The notes under the pieces were generated by a model that ran no database searches, was not told the origin of the DNA, and saw only the letters and a list, made by a program, of their open reading frames with translations. DNA of 64,000 bases from Mucor racemosus (Eukaryota > Mucoromycota > Mucoromycetes > Mucorales > Mucoraceae), in contig JAPEHQ010000007.1 in the NCBI GenBank assembly GCA_027405735.1, forward strand, positions 1,265,001 through 1,329,000, written 5' to 3'. Every line of letters starts with the position of its first letter. Position 1 is the stretch's first letter. The translations under genes were made by a program, and so were the position numbers. Positions 12,691-23,493 of the stretch are shown here, piece by piece.

Positions 12691-13993
12691 TTAAAGCTTG
12701 TTGAATTGTGGGGGTTCGAGAACGATGCCAGGATAAGCAGGGTATGCAGGATTCAACCAAGCGCCACCTATTTAGCATGGAAAAGTTAGAATATATTAAA
12801 CAAAAAAATTTCTCACAAATACCATCAACAACAAGAACAACGCCAGAGATATATGTAGCACCTTCAGAGAAAAGGAAAACAGTAGAATTAGCAATATCTT
12901 GGACCTCACCCATACGCTATTTATGAAAATCAGCGATTAGTATCATCATAATTTTTAAATCTTTGTTCCTTACCTGCATAGGAACAGCTGTCAAATCAAA
13001 AGCGGGACCCAATTTCTCCATACCAACGGTTGAAGCCTATTTTGTATCAATTAACAACAATTTCCATGTATTAAACGAAATATACTTACAATAGGTCCAG
13101 GTGCAATACCTATCAATTCAATGAAAAAAAGAAATTTTAGTTCCTACTTTGTTAATATTTATGCATTTTTCAATTACCATTAACACCTAAAAAAAATAAC
13201 TATTTAGTATATGCTGGAATTATAAACAATTTAATGCGCTACTACTTACGAACTCCATGAGGACCTAATTCGACAGCCCAATGCTTTGTCAAAGCCTATA
13301 CATGATTATATTTATTAACCAAAGCTCAAACACATCCACACACTCTCATAAACTTACATCAATAGCAGCCTTAGCAGCACCAGCATGTTGTTGGAAAGGT
13401 GTACCAGTGTAATGCAAAGTAGCAGAAACATTAATAATGGAACCCTTGGATTTTTTAAGATATTGAGAAGCGGCCTTTGTCAAGTTAAAGGTACCAAGTA
13501 AATCGATTTCAATAACGGTACGGAAAGCATTATATGATAAATGGTCAAAAGCAGCTAAAAAGTTACCGGCAGCACCGTTGATTAAGAAATCAATACGACC
13601 ATACTTTTCAGCAGTAATCTTAACAGCATTTTCGACATCGGCAGGATTACGAACATCACCAGCAACGGCGCTAATTTAAATGTTCAATACCACATTATTA
13701 CTATATATCTAAAAAGCAAAACTTACAACACTTCACCACCAGTTTTGGCGCTCATTTCCTTTGCTGCCTTTTCCAACTTGTCCTTACTGCGAATGAAAGT
13801 CAATATATTGATAAATCAGGGATTTAGTTAATTGTATATGTTACCTTCTAGAGAAAATGACAGCCTTGGCTCCATGCTTTACCATGGCTTCAGTCATTCC
13901 ACGGCAAATACCACTACCTCCACCAGAGCATAGTAAGACTTTGCCCTTAAAAATATCGTCTCTGAAAACTTTGGTTGTATCGACTACAGACAT
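12691..13993 (-). CDS. SPS19: 2,4-dienoyl-CoA reductase, peroxisomal type (SDR family)
   Basis: Short-chain dehydrogenase that reduces 2,4-dienoyl-CoA with NADPH, needed for beta-oxidation of unsaturated fatty acids with even-positioned double bonds. Nine exons (genome order 12691-12767, 12823-12916, 12974-13036, 13090-13109, 13178-13186, 13250-13295, 13358-13670, 13727-13786, 13845-13993) close in frame at 276 aa; yeast Sps19 is 292. Seen: nucleotide-binding loop CSGGGSGIC, INGAAGNF, the Lys-containing segment AGAAKAAID in place of a canonical YxxxK, then RVNGIAPGP. These are features of the DECR2/Sps19 branch rather than a generic SDR. The protein ends ...FNKL, so its last three residues NKL could be a variant peroxisomal PTS1. 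The exon of only 9 nt at 13178-13186 (RVNG) is required to keep the frame. Confidence 0.9.
13178..13186 (-). other. 9-nt microexon of the dienoyl-CoA reductase gene
   Basis: On the minus strand a TTTTAG acceptor precedes 9 coding bases and a GTAATT donor follows. The microexon joins C (end of the exon at 13250) with GT-GTT-AAT-G and then GT of the exon at 13109, making Arg-Val-Asn-Gly of the conserved RVNGIAPGP motif. Without it the motif is broken and Val-Asn are lost. Confidence 0.8.
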
Positions 13994-14888
13994 TTTTGTG
14001 ATTTTGTTGTAATATTTATGAATAGGAAAAGAAAGCCTTGTTGAAAAGGTGGGGTAGAGCGTTATTTATATAGTACCTAAAAAGCGTCATCACGTGCAGA
14101 GAACAAGTATGATTTTTTTATTTGAATTATATAGAAGCAAAATCCATTGATCAAATTTCGTCTATAAATGATAGCATTTACTAGCAATTGACTTTATTCA
14201 CTAGGTATCTACTGTAAATTTATATCAATTTAAAATACTTGATCTGCGATTCATGAATATATCTTTTTGTGGGGACAATTCAAGAGTGAGAATTATTTTA
14301 GTTATAAAAAGTATTATAAATGCTATTTACACTGCAACCAGGCTTGAAAAGAGGGTACACAGAAATGGGGTACTGGGTCACTTCTCGCTGCATATAGCTA
14401 AAAAACTTATATGTAAAATTACGCCGGTGGAATTTTGGAGATATAGTATAAACTAATTGGATTCTCACGATGTATAAATGCGCCTAAACTAATTTTCCAT
14501 TCATTAAAAGTAATTGAAAGCTTGCTTATGAATACAAGAATGGACTAAATTTATATCTAAATGTTTAATGCCAAATCAAAATTAAAGCTTACTCAGCGCC
14601 TAATTAAAGTACCAGGTTTCCAAGCATATGATTCATGGTAGCTTTGCCTGGTTCATTTATTTTATATGATATGAATTGTAACATTTGCAAAGATTATGTG
14701 TTGGTAACTCATTAGATTTTACGTTGAACATCTGAAGAATTATACCTGATCAAAAAAGATATGTTATCAATTTTATTTCAAAAATAAGATTATCTTGATG
14801 AATAAATAAGACAAATGTATAAATAAATACTATATTTGTTAGTGATACCAAAAGGGTAGATATGTCACTAAAGGAAATCATTTTTCTA
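13994..14888. other. Intergenic region upstream of the reductase gene
   Basis: This 895-bp AT-rich spacer holds the promoter of the reductase (minus strand, start at 13993) on its left and the 3' flank of the heat-shock gene on its right. A TATA-like stretch lies at 14062-14070 (TATTTATATAG), about 70 bp upstream of the reductase ATG. The small plus-strand frame at 14253-14456 has no recognisable features. No gene supported. Confidence 0.5.
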
Positions 14889-16202
14889 TTAATTGATAAT
14901 AATCGATTTCCTTACAGAAGGAACACCCTTGGGGACAGTGATGGTGAGAATACCATTTTCCAACTTGGCCTTGATCTTGTCAATAGAAATATTGTTATGG
15001 AGAAGAATTGTGCGAGAAAAAGTACCAAATGTTCTCTCAGTGAATCGAGCATTGCCCTCAGTTTCATCAGCAGAAGCCTTGACTTCTCCGGATAATGTCA
15101 ACACGTTGTCCTTGATATCAAGCTTGAGATCACTCTTTCCGACACCAGGAAGTTCAACAAAGAATTTGAAGTCATTGTCAGTCTCATATGAATCAACAGC
15201 AGGATTAAAAGGCTTCTTGTAATTGGGGCTAATTGGACATCTTTCGCTTTGAGGCATGGCACCACCAACAGGACATTTACCGGTGATTGTAGTAGCAGCA
15301 TCAGTGGCACCAGAAACTGGGCATTCATCACTAGAAGAAGCTAAATTGGAAAAAGGACATTTGACGGGTTCTCCACTATGTTCGTCGTGCTTCTTCAAAG
15401 GAGCTACCTCAACACCGGCCTTTTCAAGAAGATTATGACCATAGGGACACTCTTCAGCAGCCTTCTTACCGTAGGGACATTCAAGGAAAAATTCATCGAC
15501 ATAATCAGAGTGATCACTACTGGAACGGCGAGATTTGGGAGACTTACTGGCCTTCTCAATAATTTCAAATCCATAAGGACATTGATCAGCAGCCTTCTTA
15601 CCGTAGGGACATTCAGTAAAAAATTCCTCGACATAATCAAGATGTCCATTATTACCATGATGATGAGACTTGGAAGTATTCTGATGACCCTTATCGAGAA
15701 TTTCTTGATCATAAGGACATTGATCGGCGACCTTCTTTCCATAGGGACATTCAGTAAAACATTCCACAGTATGATCATGGTGAGCATTTACAGTCTTTTT
15801 ATGAGCTTTTTCAAGGATTTCATGACCATATGGACATTGGTCAGCAGCACGACGACCATAAGGACATTCAGTGAAGAATTCAATAGCATATTCAGGTAAT
15901 TTTTTAACGCCATGACCATGACCATGACCATAAAAATGGCTAGCCTTTCCCTTGTGAGCTTTTTCAAGGATCTCCTTACCATAAGGACATTCGGCAGTAG
16001 CCTTTTTGCCGTAAGGACATTCGGTAAAGAATTGTGTAGCATAATTGGAAGATAAATGAGGAGACTTCTTACCATTTCCAAGAGCAGGACAACCAGAGAC
16101 TGACTTGCGGCCAATAGGGCAATCAGTAAAGAACTCTTTGAAGAGCTTGTCAACACGACGTTCAACAAGGCCATTGATAGTTTCGTTTTCTGGATAAGGC
16201 AT
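14889..16202 (-). CDS. Small heat-shock protein with Cys-Pro repeat extension
   Basis: Single-exon 437-aa protein. The last ~100 residues are an alpha-crystallin domain (SYETDNDFKFFVELPGV, ...LSGEV, RTFGTFSRTILL, LENGILTITVPKG), the hallmark of the Hsp20 chaperone family that binds unfolding proteins without ATP. It is preceded by an extension of roughly 310 residues, far longer than the usual 40-80. The extension carries five near-identical repeats of the form FFTECPYGKKAADQCPYG + EILEKAHK, plus diverged CP units at both ends: 16 Cys-Pro dipeptides in all. His-rich linkers lie between repeats (HGHGHG, HHDH, HHHGNNGH). No signal peptide or membrane segment is seen, so it is presumably cytosolic. 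Start is the ATG at 16202; the frame stays open 6 nt further, but only to a TTG. Chaperone role is firm by family; the extension's role is unknown. Confidence 0.9.
   Translation of the reverse strand: MPYPENETINGLVERRVDKLFKEFFTDCPIGRKSVSGCPALGNGKKSPHLSSNYATQFFTECPYGKKATAECPYGKEILEKAHKGKASHFYGHGHGHGVKKLPEYAIEFFTECPYGRRAADQCPYGHEILEKAHKKTVNAHHDHTVECFTECPYGKKVADQCPYDQEILDKGHQNTSKSHHHGNNGHLDYVEEFFTECPYGKKAADQCPYGFEIIEKASKSPKSRRSSSDHSDYVDEFFLECPYGKKAAEECPYGHNLLEKAGVEVAPLKKHDEHSGEPVKCPFSNLASSSDECPVSGATDAATTITGKCPVGGAMPQSERCPISPNYKKPFNPAVDSYETDNDFKFFVELPGVGKSDLKLDIKDNVLTLSGEVKASADETEGNARFTERTFGTFSRTILLHNNISIDKIKAKLENGILTITVPKGVPSVRKSIIIN
15232..16121 (-). repeat. Coding tandem repeats: paired Cys-Pro motifs
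   Basis: Within the heat-shock gene, units of about 40-50 codons each contain two CPYG motifs 8 residues between Cys-Pro pairs (CPYGKKAADQCPYG). Five good copies and three or four degenerate ones (CPIG/CPAL at the N-terminal end; CPFS, CPVS, CPVG, CPIS near the crystallin domain) are seen. Repeat spacing varies because the His-rich linkers differ in length. Confidence 0.85.
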
Positions 16203-16296
16203 TTTCAATAATGTAACAGTAATAATTTAATCAAAAGAGGGAAGGGGGGATTGATTAATAATATAATAAAGAACAGATTGTTGTAATCTGATGGCT

Positions 16297-16304
16297 TTTT
16301 ATAC
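16297..16304 (-). promoter_or_regulatory. TATA box of the heat-shock gene
   Basis: Minus-strand TATAAAAA lies about 95 bp upstream of the ATG, in CAAAGAGTATAAAAAGCC. I did not find a clean run of three alternating 5-bp heat-shock elements upstream, only scattered TTC/GAA triplets at 16320-16345. Confidence 0.5.
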
Positions 16305-17235
16305 TCTTTGGCTTTAGAGTCGCGAACAAGCAAACGAACCCCTTGGTAAATCCATGCCCATTTTACTAAATAGGGACAGTGTAATCCAACTGTATGCATC
16401 TCTTGACTAAGTATTTTATACTATTAACTGTTACTAGATCAAACAGTAACATTAAAATATTTGCTTGCACTACTATATTACATATTATTCTCTATTCAAG
16501 AGTAGAATATATATAATGGCTTTGCACTCAAATGTAATCGGCAATGACTCCCGCGTCTCCAAAATCATGCTACTTTTTTGCATTTTACGTAAATATCAAG
16601 TCTATTTATATACTTCATATCAATAAATATTAAAACTTTGCATGAGTACGCTGCTAGTAAGCAAACAATTTTTTGCCTTCAAATTATCCCCCTATCTCTA
16701 AAGAATACTTAAATCACCATTCATTTCTATCAAATTATAAAAAATATTCTTATTGTTCTCGATAAAAACCGATCAGAAGCTGAAACCGGCTTAGGGATTG
16801 AAAGTCCACGTAATTTATGTTTCAGCATGAACAATACAATGCTCATTCAATTCGCTTACTGATTGTTTTATCATCAAAACTGTAAGCATAACATGACAAT
16901 CGAAAATGCAGCACATTTCCATTGTTTATTTGGTTTGAGCCACAAGCCCATTGCCGCTTGATTGTCGCACCCACAAGTGTAAATGAGCATGACACATTAT
17001 TTGTCATTTTATCAATTTTGTTGATTAAGCTCAAATTCAGGGCAAAAATATCGCCACTGTTTTCTATAACTGGCTTGCTCTTGGGGATATACTTTTAGTA
17101 AAATCTAATTTCCAGATTTTATCAATGCTGATTTTCAGAGTCATCAGTCTTCAAATCAGAGTGTTACTTCTTTGCTACAGCTAACCCATGCTGGACATGT
17201 TTTAGGATACTCCCTACACATTATTAAATAGATAT
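16305..17235. other. Intergenic, no gene seen
   Basis: AT-rich DNA upstream of the heat-shock gene. It must contain that gene's upstream regulatory DNA. The minus-strand frame 16843-17034 has no features of a real protein. Confidence 0.5.
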
Positions 17236-18040
17236 GAATTGGTCGCATTATGCTACTTAATCCTAAATTTATTCTATATATCACGAAAGACTCAAAAATA
17301 CGTAAGATTCGCTGCTTTTTTCCTGAAAATTGGATCTCACTTTTCATCCCTGTTTTACTTTTTTTCACTAAATAACACCAGGAAAAAATTATATGCCAAT
17401 GTACCTGAGATAATCATATTTAATTCAAAAACAAGTAAAAATATTTATGCCTTTGTGAATTTCTGTTTGTAACGCACACAATCGACTAATTTAGGATTAT
17501 TTTTCTTTTTTCCTCCCCACTCTTTCCTCAGCGCTTTTATTTATGTTTAAAACTACAACAAAAAAGACCAATTTTTTTTTTTTATAAAATGAAATCAAGT
17601 AGCAGGTACAAGTACATGTTTTTCCTATTGTTTATTTGGAAATAAATTATTAACTGTTAATGTTAGGGTGCGTTATAATATCTTTTTCGAACAAAAAAAT
17701 CATCCAAGGCTACTTAGTCATTTTTTTCCATCATCTACATTATAATCAATGCTTTTTTGGTCTAAAGTCGATATCTACCTGCAGAAAAACTGGTAATTAC
17801 AAAAGTATGTATTGTATTGACTTGATTTTAATGAATGAATAAATAAACTCATGTTAAAAAATATTAATTTCTGCTTAATGACCAACAGCCAAGAAGAGGA
17901 AAACGAGATGTTGTCTTGTATACCACTACCAACTATCAAAGGTACACCATAATTATTACTTATTAGCTTGTTAATTGATTTTACTAATAAATCAATTTTT
18001 ATAGGCCAAAAGTAAAGGCGTATTCTGTTCAAAACGCCTG
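17236..18040 (+). repeat. Dispersed repeat segment (copies at 35.4 kb and 53.0 kb)
   Basis: Two adjoining blocks recur elsewhere. Bases about 17236-17430 match about 35440-35625 (shared stretches such as TTTTTTTCACTAAATAACACC and AAAATTATATGCCAAT). Bases about 17430-18025 match about 52990-53605 at high identity (GTAGCAGGTACAAGTACATG, ATTAACTGTTAATGTTAGGG). In the 53-kb copy this block leads straight into a dynein-like fragment; here that fragment is missing. Confidence 0.7.
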
Positions 18041-18265
18041 AAACAATTCAATTATGCTAATTCACATGGTTTATCATCTCTTGCTCATTCAATTGCTATA
18101 TTTGATTTTAATATTTCCTTTATACTACTAATCGACTCGTTCATCGATTAGAGTTAACTCACCATCCTTGATTAGCATGTCAATAATAACGGTCCATTAT
18201 TAGCTCATAATATGCAAAAAACTCTTGAAGCATTTATTCTTCTTTTTTTTTGGTAATCCCACAAA

Positions 18266-20190
18266 TCATCAAATAAACTACCACGCAATATTAACATGTA
18301 TAAAGGTTTACAGTAATAAGCTTGGATCAAGTGGGTACAGCATTGTAAATTCTTGAAAAAGTTCTCAAGTATTATAAAATCTCTTATTTTTAAGACTTAC
18401 AAGGCTTATAAGCGGAATATTAATTTTAAAAATTATTCTTGTCCAGATCATCAATTTTGACAATTTTTAATTTTTTTTTTTTGGTTTTGCAATTCTAGAG
18501 TTAATTATATTACCAATTATAAAAATAAAAAATATACATATATGCAAAATTTAGCGCTCTATTTGCTCAATAAAAAATAATAAACATTTTTATTGTAAAA
18601 TATAACATGAAAATCCTTTAACCAAAAAACCGTTTTTGGGCCAAAAGTACAGATTTTCATTACTTAACATTTAATATTAAGCTTTTATAAGATGTGTATT
18701 ATCTATGGCTAAAATTTTCTCTCGCAATATAGTATATTTAAACGTTGATTTTGGTATCAAAATTTGATTTTTCTATTTTTTGATCAAAATCATGAGTGTT
18801 GGTAAGGGTAAAATGAGCCCCGAAAATGTCCGCTACAAAGTCTGAGTTTTCAGACCGTACGTGGTTAAATATAAGAAAAGTAAAAAAAAAAGAACACATT
18901 TTCATTTAAAGCTTAGGTATATACCATAGTATAAGAGACTTAGCCGTTCGATCGTGCTACGCTCAATTACGGCGTCGCTCTACGGGCTCGTTTTTGCAAT
19001 TTTTTCATAAATGTATGATATGACAGAAGGTTTTTCTGATAGAAAAATGCATGCTTCTATGATAACAGATATTGCTTGTTTTGTTTAGTTTATGGTTCAT
19101 GAGCTTTAATGCTGCTTTTACATTCGTTGAAATGCGCAATTTAGCAGCGTCTTAATTGCGCTAAATAATGTAAAGCCTTGAAAATCCTTTTCTATAGTAC
19201 GTGTGTTGTTTCTCGCTTTTTTTTCATATTCCAAGGATATATTCACCGTTTTATAACGCATATCAGGCTAACAAGCTGGTATTCTTTTCTTTTATCTGAA
19301 TACGCATGCTACCATGAGGGACTAATGTTTTTAATATAGGTAGCAGTCGTTATATTGGAGATTGATATTTTAATTTAACCGGATTCTAAGATCAAATATC
19401 ATTATTTACTACTGTATTGGTGGACGTATTTCTTGATTACCAGATCAAGTCGAAGACAATGATATTTATATCTACACATTGAAAAGCTATAACTGGCTAC
19501 AAACTTATGAAATGTTCCAGAAAAGTGATGAAATTTTAAATGATATGGAATCACAAAAACAAACAATGGTCTTATGTCTTGCCTAATAACCACCTTAGAT
19601 TTGGCTTGCATATAAATTTAAGTAATAAGTGTTATTTAAGTTTATGCTCGAGTAAAAACCATTGTTGCTGCAAACATTATAGCTATAAACATATTTACAA
19701 ATGATGATAATCGTAAATATATTGGCTCTTGCATGCGTTGCTCTACATCAAGAACGTATTGAATTGTATTATTGTCTATAGTCTATATTAATAAAAGCAA
19801 ATGTAATTTAAAAACACATTCCAGTAAAAATGCAACGGAATTTTTGAAAACGGCACGATGCTCATCATGTACAAACCAATTTGTGCTCATACAATCAGCT
19901 TATTATTACTCATAGTCAGATTTTATTATTATGCACAAATAGGGATAATGATATGCTTATGGGCAATTCTACTATTATGCACACATGGGATTAATGTCAT
20001 GCACATGGACAGAATCTATAATCCTTCACATACAGGCTTTTCGTTGTGCTCGTGTGCAGTTTCTTTTGTTGTACCCATGTGCATCTTGTTATCTGTTTAG
20101 CCATTATTCAGTGGGCGCAACAACTCATCAGGCTATAGTGTGCAGCCCACCTGGGCACAACGAAATTATCTTGTGCAGCACAGGTCGGCC
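18266..20190 (+). repeat. R1 repeat, copy A
   Basis: R1 is the main repeat family of the window. A core of about 700 bp (18266-18960) is shared with copies at 50245-50915 (inverted), 53789-54480 and 60820-61500 (inverted); landmark strings are ACCGTTTTTGGGCCAAAAGT and GAGTGTTGGTAAGGGTAAAA. Beyond the core, 18960-19390 also matches 54480-54830 and 60400-60820, and 19390-20190 matches the inverted 59040-60400. The distal part is rich in TGCACA/ATGGGC motifs. No transposase or reverse-transcriptase frame is visible, so this is a non-autonomous or decayed element. Confidence 0.75.
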
Positions 20191-21018
20191 GTAGTGAATA
20201 TTTAACATGCAGATCAGACAATGCTGCATTTTATACGTCTATCACCATGCTACTATTAAATGATAAAAGCATGATTCCATTGTCTTCATGCAATATCCAT
20301 ATGTTTATTCTTTTTCATAAAACAATCAGTTTGTTCGTGATTTAAAGTTTATATTGAGCTTCTTGATTTACATAATCAAGACGGTCTTTTAATGCCTGTT
20401 TTTGACATATTTGTTAATGACCCGCATAGAGCAATCCTTACTTTGGTCTATGTGTTTCTTCAGTTTATTTTATTACCTAAATGCTGTTTTTGAAGGGGTC
20501 GAGCACATGTTCTTGAGTGAAACCACCTATTCTTCCGCTAAAAAAAATAATGGTTCTTGATATATACGGAAAATTCCAAAAGCTTTTGGAATTATTAGTT
20601 ATCATCAAAATACTGGCTTTGCCAGCCAGATTTACTAGCATATGCTTGGTTCGATGACATCTCTATTTTGGTGTATAATGGTCGTCTTTAAGGATCTCTA
20701 AATGCATAATGAACAATGTAAAATTACAAATTGCCTCTTAAATAGCACACCAAGTAATAATCTTTATATTAGTTTTTGCTTGCTATTAAAAGAATATCAT
20801 ACTAAATATAAATTGTCCTCGTCCATTGCAACCTAAAAGGAACATCAACATGATGACATTTTTCAATCAAATTTATTCGGGATAGAGTGTAACTTGTTAG
20901 TATTTAATATATGCACCACTTGAAAAGGGTTCAAGGAGTACAAAGGGCAGTCCATTAGAAGATATTGATTACAATTTGACTGTTTTTGGATTCGTTTTGT
21001 TGCCTCTCTTCCACTTTT
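20191..21018. other. Intergenic, no gene seen
   Basis: AT-rich spacer upstream of the Erv2-like gene. It contains a perfect 22-bp palindrome at 20572-20593 centred on AAGCTT. No coding frame has recognisable content. Confidence 0.5.
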
Positions 21019-21748
21019 ATGTCCTCTATGTTAAAACGACAAGGTATATTGGCCTCCATCGGCCTTTTTCTACTAATTTTTATTTCTATTATATTTATTT
21101 ACACCAGCAAAAACAACTCTGATACACAACTTTACCAACAACAACAACCACAGTCTGTGATTGTATCCGAAACACCCATTTTAGAAAATGGGAAAATCAT
21201 CATGAACGCAATGGGAAATGAAACTGAAAGGTATGCGCAGAGAAATTTTTTATTTTTTAATATATATATATATTTATTGTTTTTATGAATTTTAGAGCAG
21301 AACTTGGTAGAGCAACTTGGAAGGTATTTACATATAAATTAAAGCTATGCTGTAATATATTATATATATTAATATTCTCTTTATAGTTTTTGCATACAAT
21401 GATGGCTAGATATCCTGAAAAGCCAAGCAAAGAAGAGCGAAAGTCTTTACATGATTTTATGATGTTATTTTCAACATTATATCCTTGCGGCGAATGGTAA
21501 TTTTCTATTCAAGATGATAAGCAGTGAATATTTACTCACAAATGCATAGTGCCAATCATTTTAATAAATTAATAACAACGTACCCACCTCAAACTTCTTC
21601 AAGGCTCTCAGCATCACAATGGCTATGTGCAATGCATAACAAGGTCAATGAACGATTGAAGAAGCCTATTTTTGATTGCAACAATATTGAATCAAAATAC
21701 CCCTGTGGCTGTGCTGCTACAGAAGATGATTCATCAATATCAGCATAA
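21019..21748 (+). CDS. ERV2: FAD-linked sulfhydryl oxidase, Erv2-like (ER)
   Basis: Erv-family flavoenzyme that makes disulfides, passing electrons from thiols to FAD and oxygen. Exons 21019-21230, 21296-21323, 21387-21496 and 21550-21748 give 182 aa (yeast Erv2 is 196). A hydrophobic signal-anchor at residues about 8-28 (ILASIGLFLLIFISIIFIY) places it in the ER rather than the mitochondrial intermembrane space, which argues for Erv2 over Erv1. The Erv/ALR core is clear: GRATWKFLHTM, the active-site CGEC at C114-C117 followed by NHF, and WLCAMHNKVNERL. A C-terminal CGC (YPCGCAA) matches the shuttle disulfide known in yeast Erv2. The second exon is only 28 nt. Start: the ATG at 21019; the next Met is three residues later. 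Confidence 0.9.
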
Positions 21749-21866
21749 TGCAGTATGAAACCAGTTTTAATTGTCCGGTTTTTTTCTTTTGCCTCTTTTT
21801 GCATACATATTTATATACATAAACTATTTATTTTTTTTCAAACATTACTTGTCTTTTGCCTTATCG

Positions 21867-22583
21867 ATGAATAACCATTATATTAGCCCACAGTATCAGT
21901 CTCGTAAAAAGAGGTTGCAAACTGACGATTTAGAATTATCGTCTTTTGGTTTACCACGAAAGAAGTTTATATCAGAAGAAAGCTTTACAAAGGAAATGGC
22001 TGCCATGTCTCTTGAAACTGGTAAGCTTTTAATACTTGACAAACAAAGATAATGACGCTTAACTTTTTATATAAACAGATTTGCAACTAAAACAGCAACA
22101 AGAACAGCAGCAGCAGCAGTATTATCAATATTATAACGATAGATTTCGATCTAATTTCATCTCATCACCAACTATTCAAAACGATAAAAATGTAATCCGG
22201 ATTGATCATTTATCGGATGATGATGAGGATGAATACAATAAAGATACACAAATACAACCGAATAACATGATTTATATGGATATTAATGGGAAAAAGGCTA
22301 TTGTTGATAACAATTTGAATGGACTACCATTAGAATTAAGGCCAGGCGAGCATAAACCTAGAATTCCAGATTTTGTTCTGGAAAATTCAGAGTAAACATT
22401 GTGTATTATATAGTTTAAACTGGTTTATTAATCCTTTATTTTGTCTATAGGTTAACAGATCCAAGAGACAAATTAGCTTACCAAAATATATTAAAATCAT
22501 TAAAAGGAAACAAGAATACGTATATAGAAGTGTTGAATGATCCTTCTACACACGTTGCACCGACTTCCATGGAAATCGATTAA
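21867..22583 (+). CDS. Hypothetical Gln-rich protein
   Basis: Not recognised. Three exons (21867-22020, 22079-22391, 22451-22583) with good GT-AG borders close in frame to 199 aa. The N-terminus is basic (SRKKRLQ, GLPRKKF), the middle has a Gln-rich stretch encoded by CAG/CAA runs and an acidic patch (SDDDEDEYN), and the most conserved-looking part is LPLELRPGEHKPRIPDFVLE. It begins 118 bp after the Erv2-like stop on the same strand. No signal peptide or membrane segment. The basic/acidic composition would suit a nuclear protein, but that is only a guess. Confidence 0.75.
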
Positions 22584-23317
22584 ATAAATAATATATAGAG
22601 TTTCAAGATACCCTTGATTTTTTGTTGATTCCAGTAGGAGAGGTTGAGTGAAAGATGCTCTAAACTTTGTTAAATGTATTTGAGTAATAATCTTTTCAAA
22701 CTATCGTTGCATTAAAAATAATATTGTGAATGCATTATCATGTACAAAAAAAAAACTGAAAACTTACGGCCACAACTATATTGCTATTTAAGTTGATTTG
22801 ACAGCTCGTTAGAGCCGATTCATCTAATTTCTTGATCCAATATTGTTAATAATTTCCACAAATTGAATGTATTTTACAAGGTTACATGTAAAGTCCTTTT
22901 GAAGCGAACTAAATTTACAGTACATAAATCTTTGATAGCAAGTAATTCATCTCCGGGAAGATATTCATTCAATTCAGCCTAAATAATGCTTACATATCTG
23001 CAACATTTTGATATTTAGATAGTTTACTATCTTTGTATAGTATGTAATTAAAATGAACAAGTGATTTATTATGTCCTTGAAATGAGGATTGAGAGATGAT
23101 ATCGCCGTATTTGCTATTTGATGGTGTATTTTGCTGACGATTTTGTCTCCTTTATATACATTTAAGATTATTGAAAACTTGATCAGCTATCAATAACAAA
23201 CAATTGCTTTCATCATTGTATGCTTCGATCAATTTTTATATACGGTGATAAAAGTGCTCTAGAATCAACCATATCGGTTGTATATCTCGGCGATTTTACA
23301 GAATAAAGGCTTTTATT
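22584..23317. other. Convergent intergenic spacer
   Basis: About 730 bp between the stops of the hypothetical gene (plus) and the first mannosyltransferase (minus). AT-rich, with A-runs near 22746 suitable for 3' ends. No gene or repeat recognised. Confidence 0.5.
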
Positions 23318-23458
23318 TTAATTTCTGATTAATAACATATCATTTACAGTTCTTCTATCACTAGATAGATCATAATGTCTTGCTTCCATATATTCAGTTA
23401 GGCAGCTCATATGATCAGTGAAATCTATCAACCAACAATTAATACCACAATACAATGC

Positions 23459-23493
<35 letters not shown>

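Noticed and set aside
15378..16174. Several 120-170 aa frames overlapping the heat-shock gene on both strands
   Set aside because: They arise from the repeated CPYG codons read in other frames; only the 437-aa frame has a crystallin domain.
23463..23490. (TA)n run as a possible origin or regulatory site
   Set aside because: It sits inside an intron of mannosyltransferase paralogue 1 and is an ordinary microsatellite.
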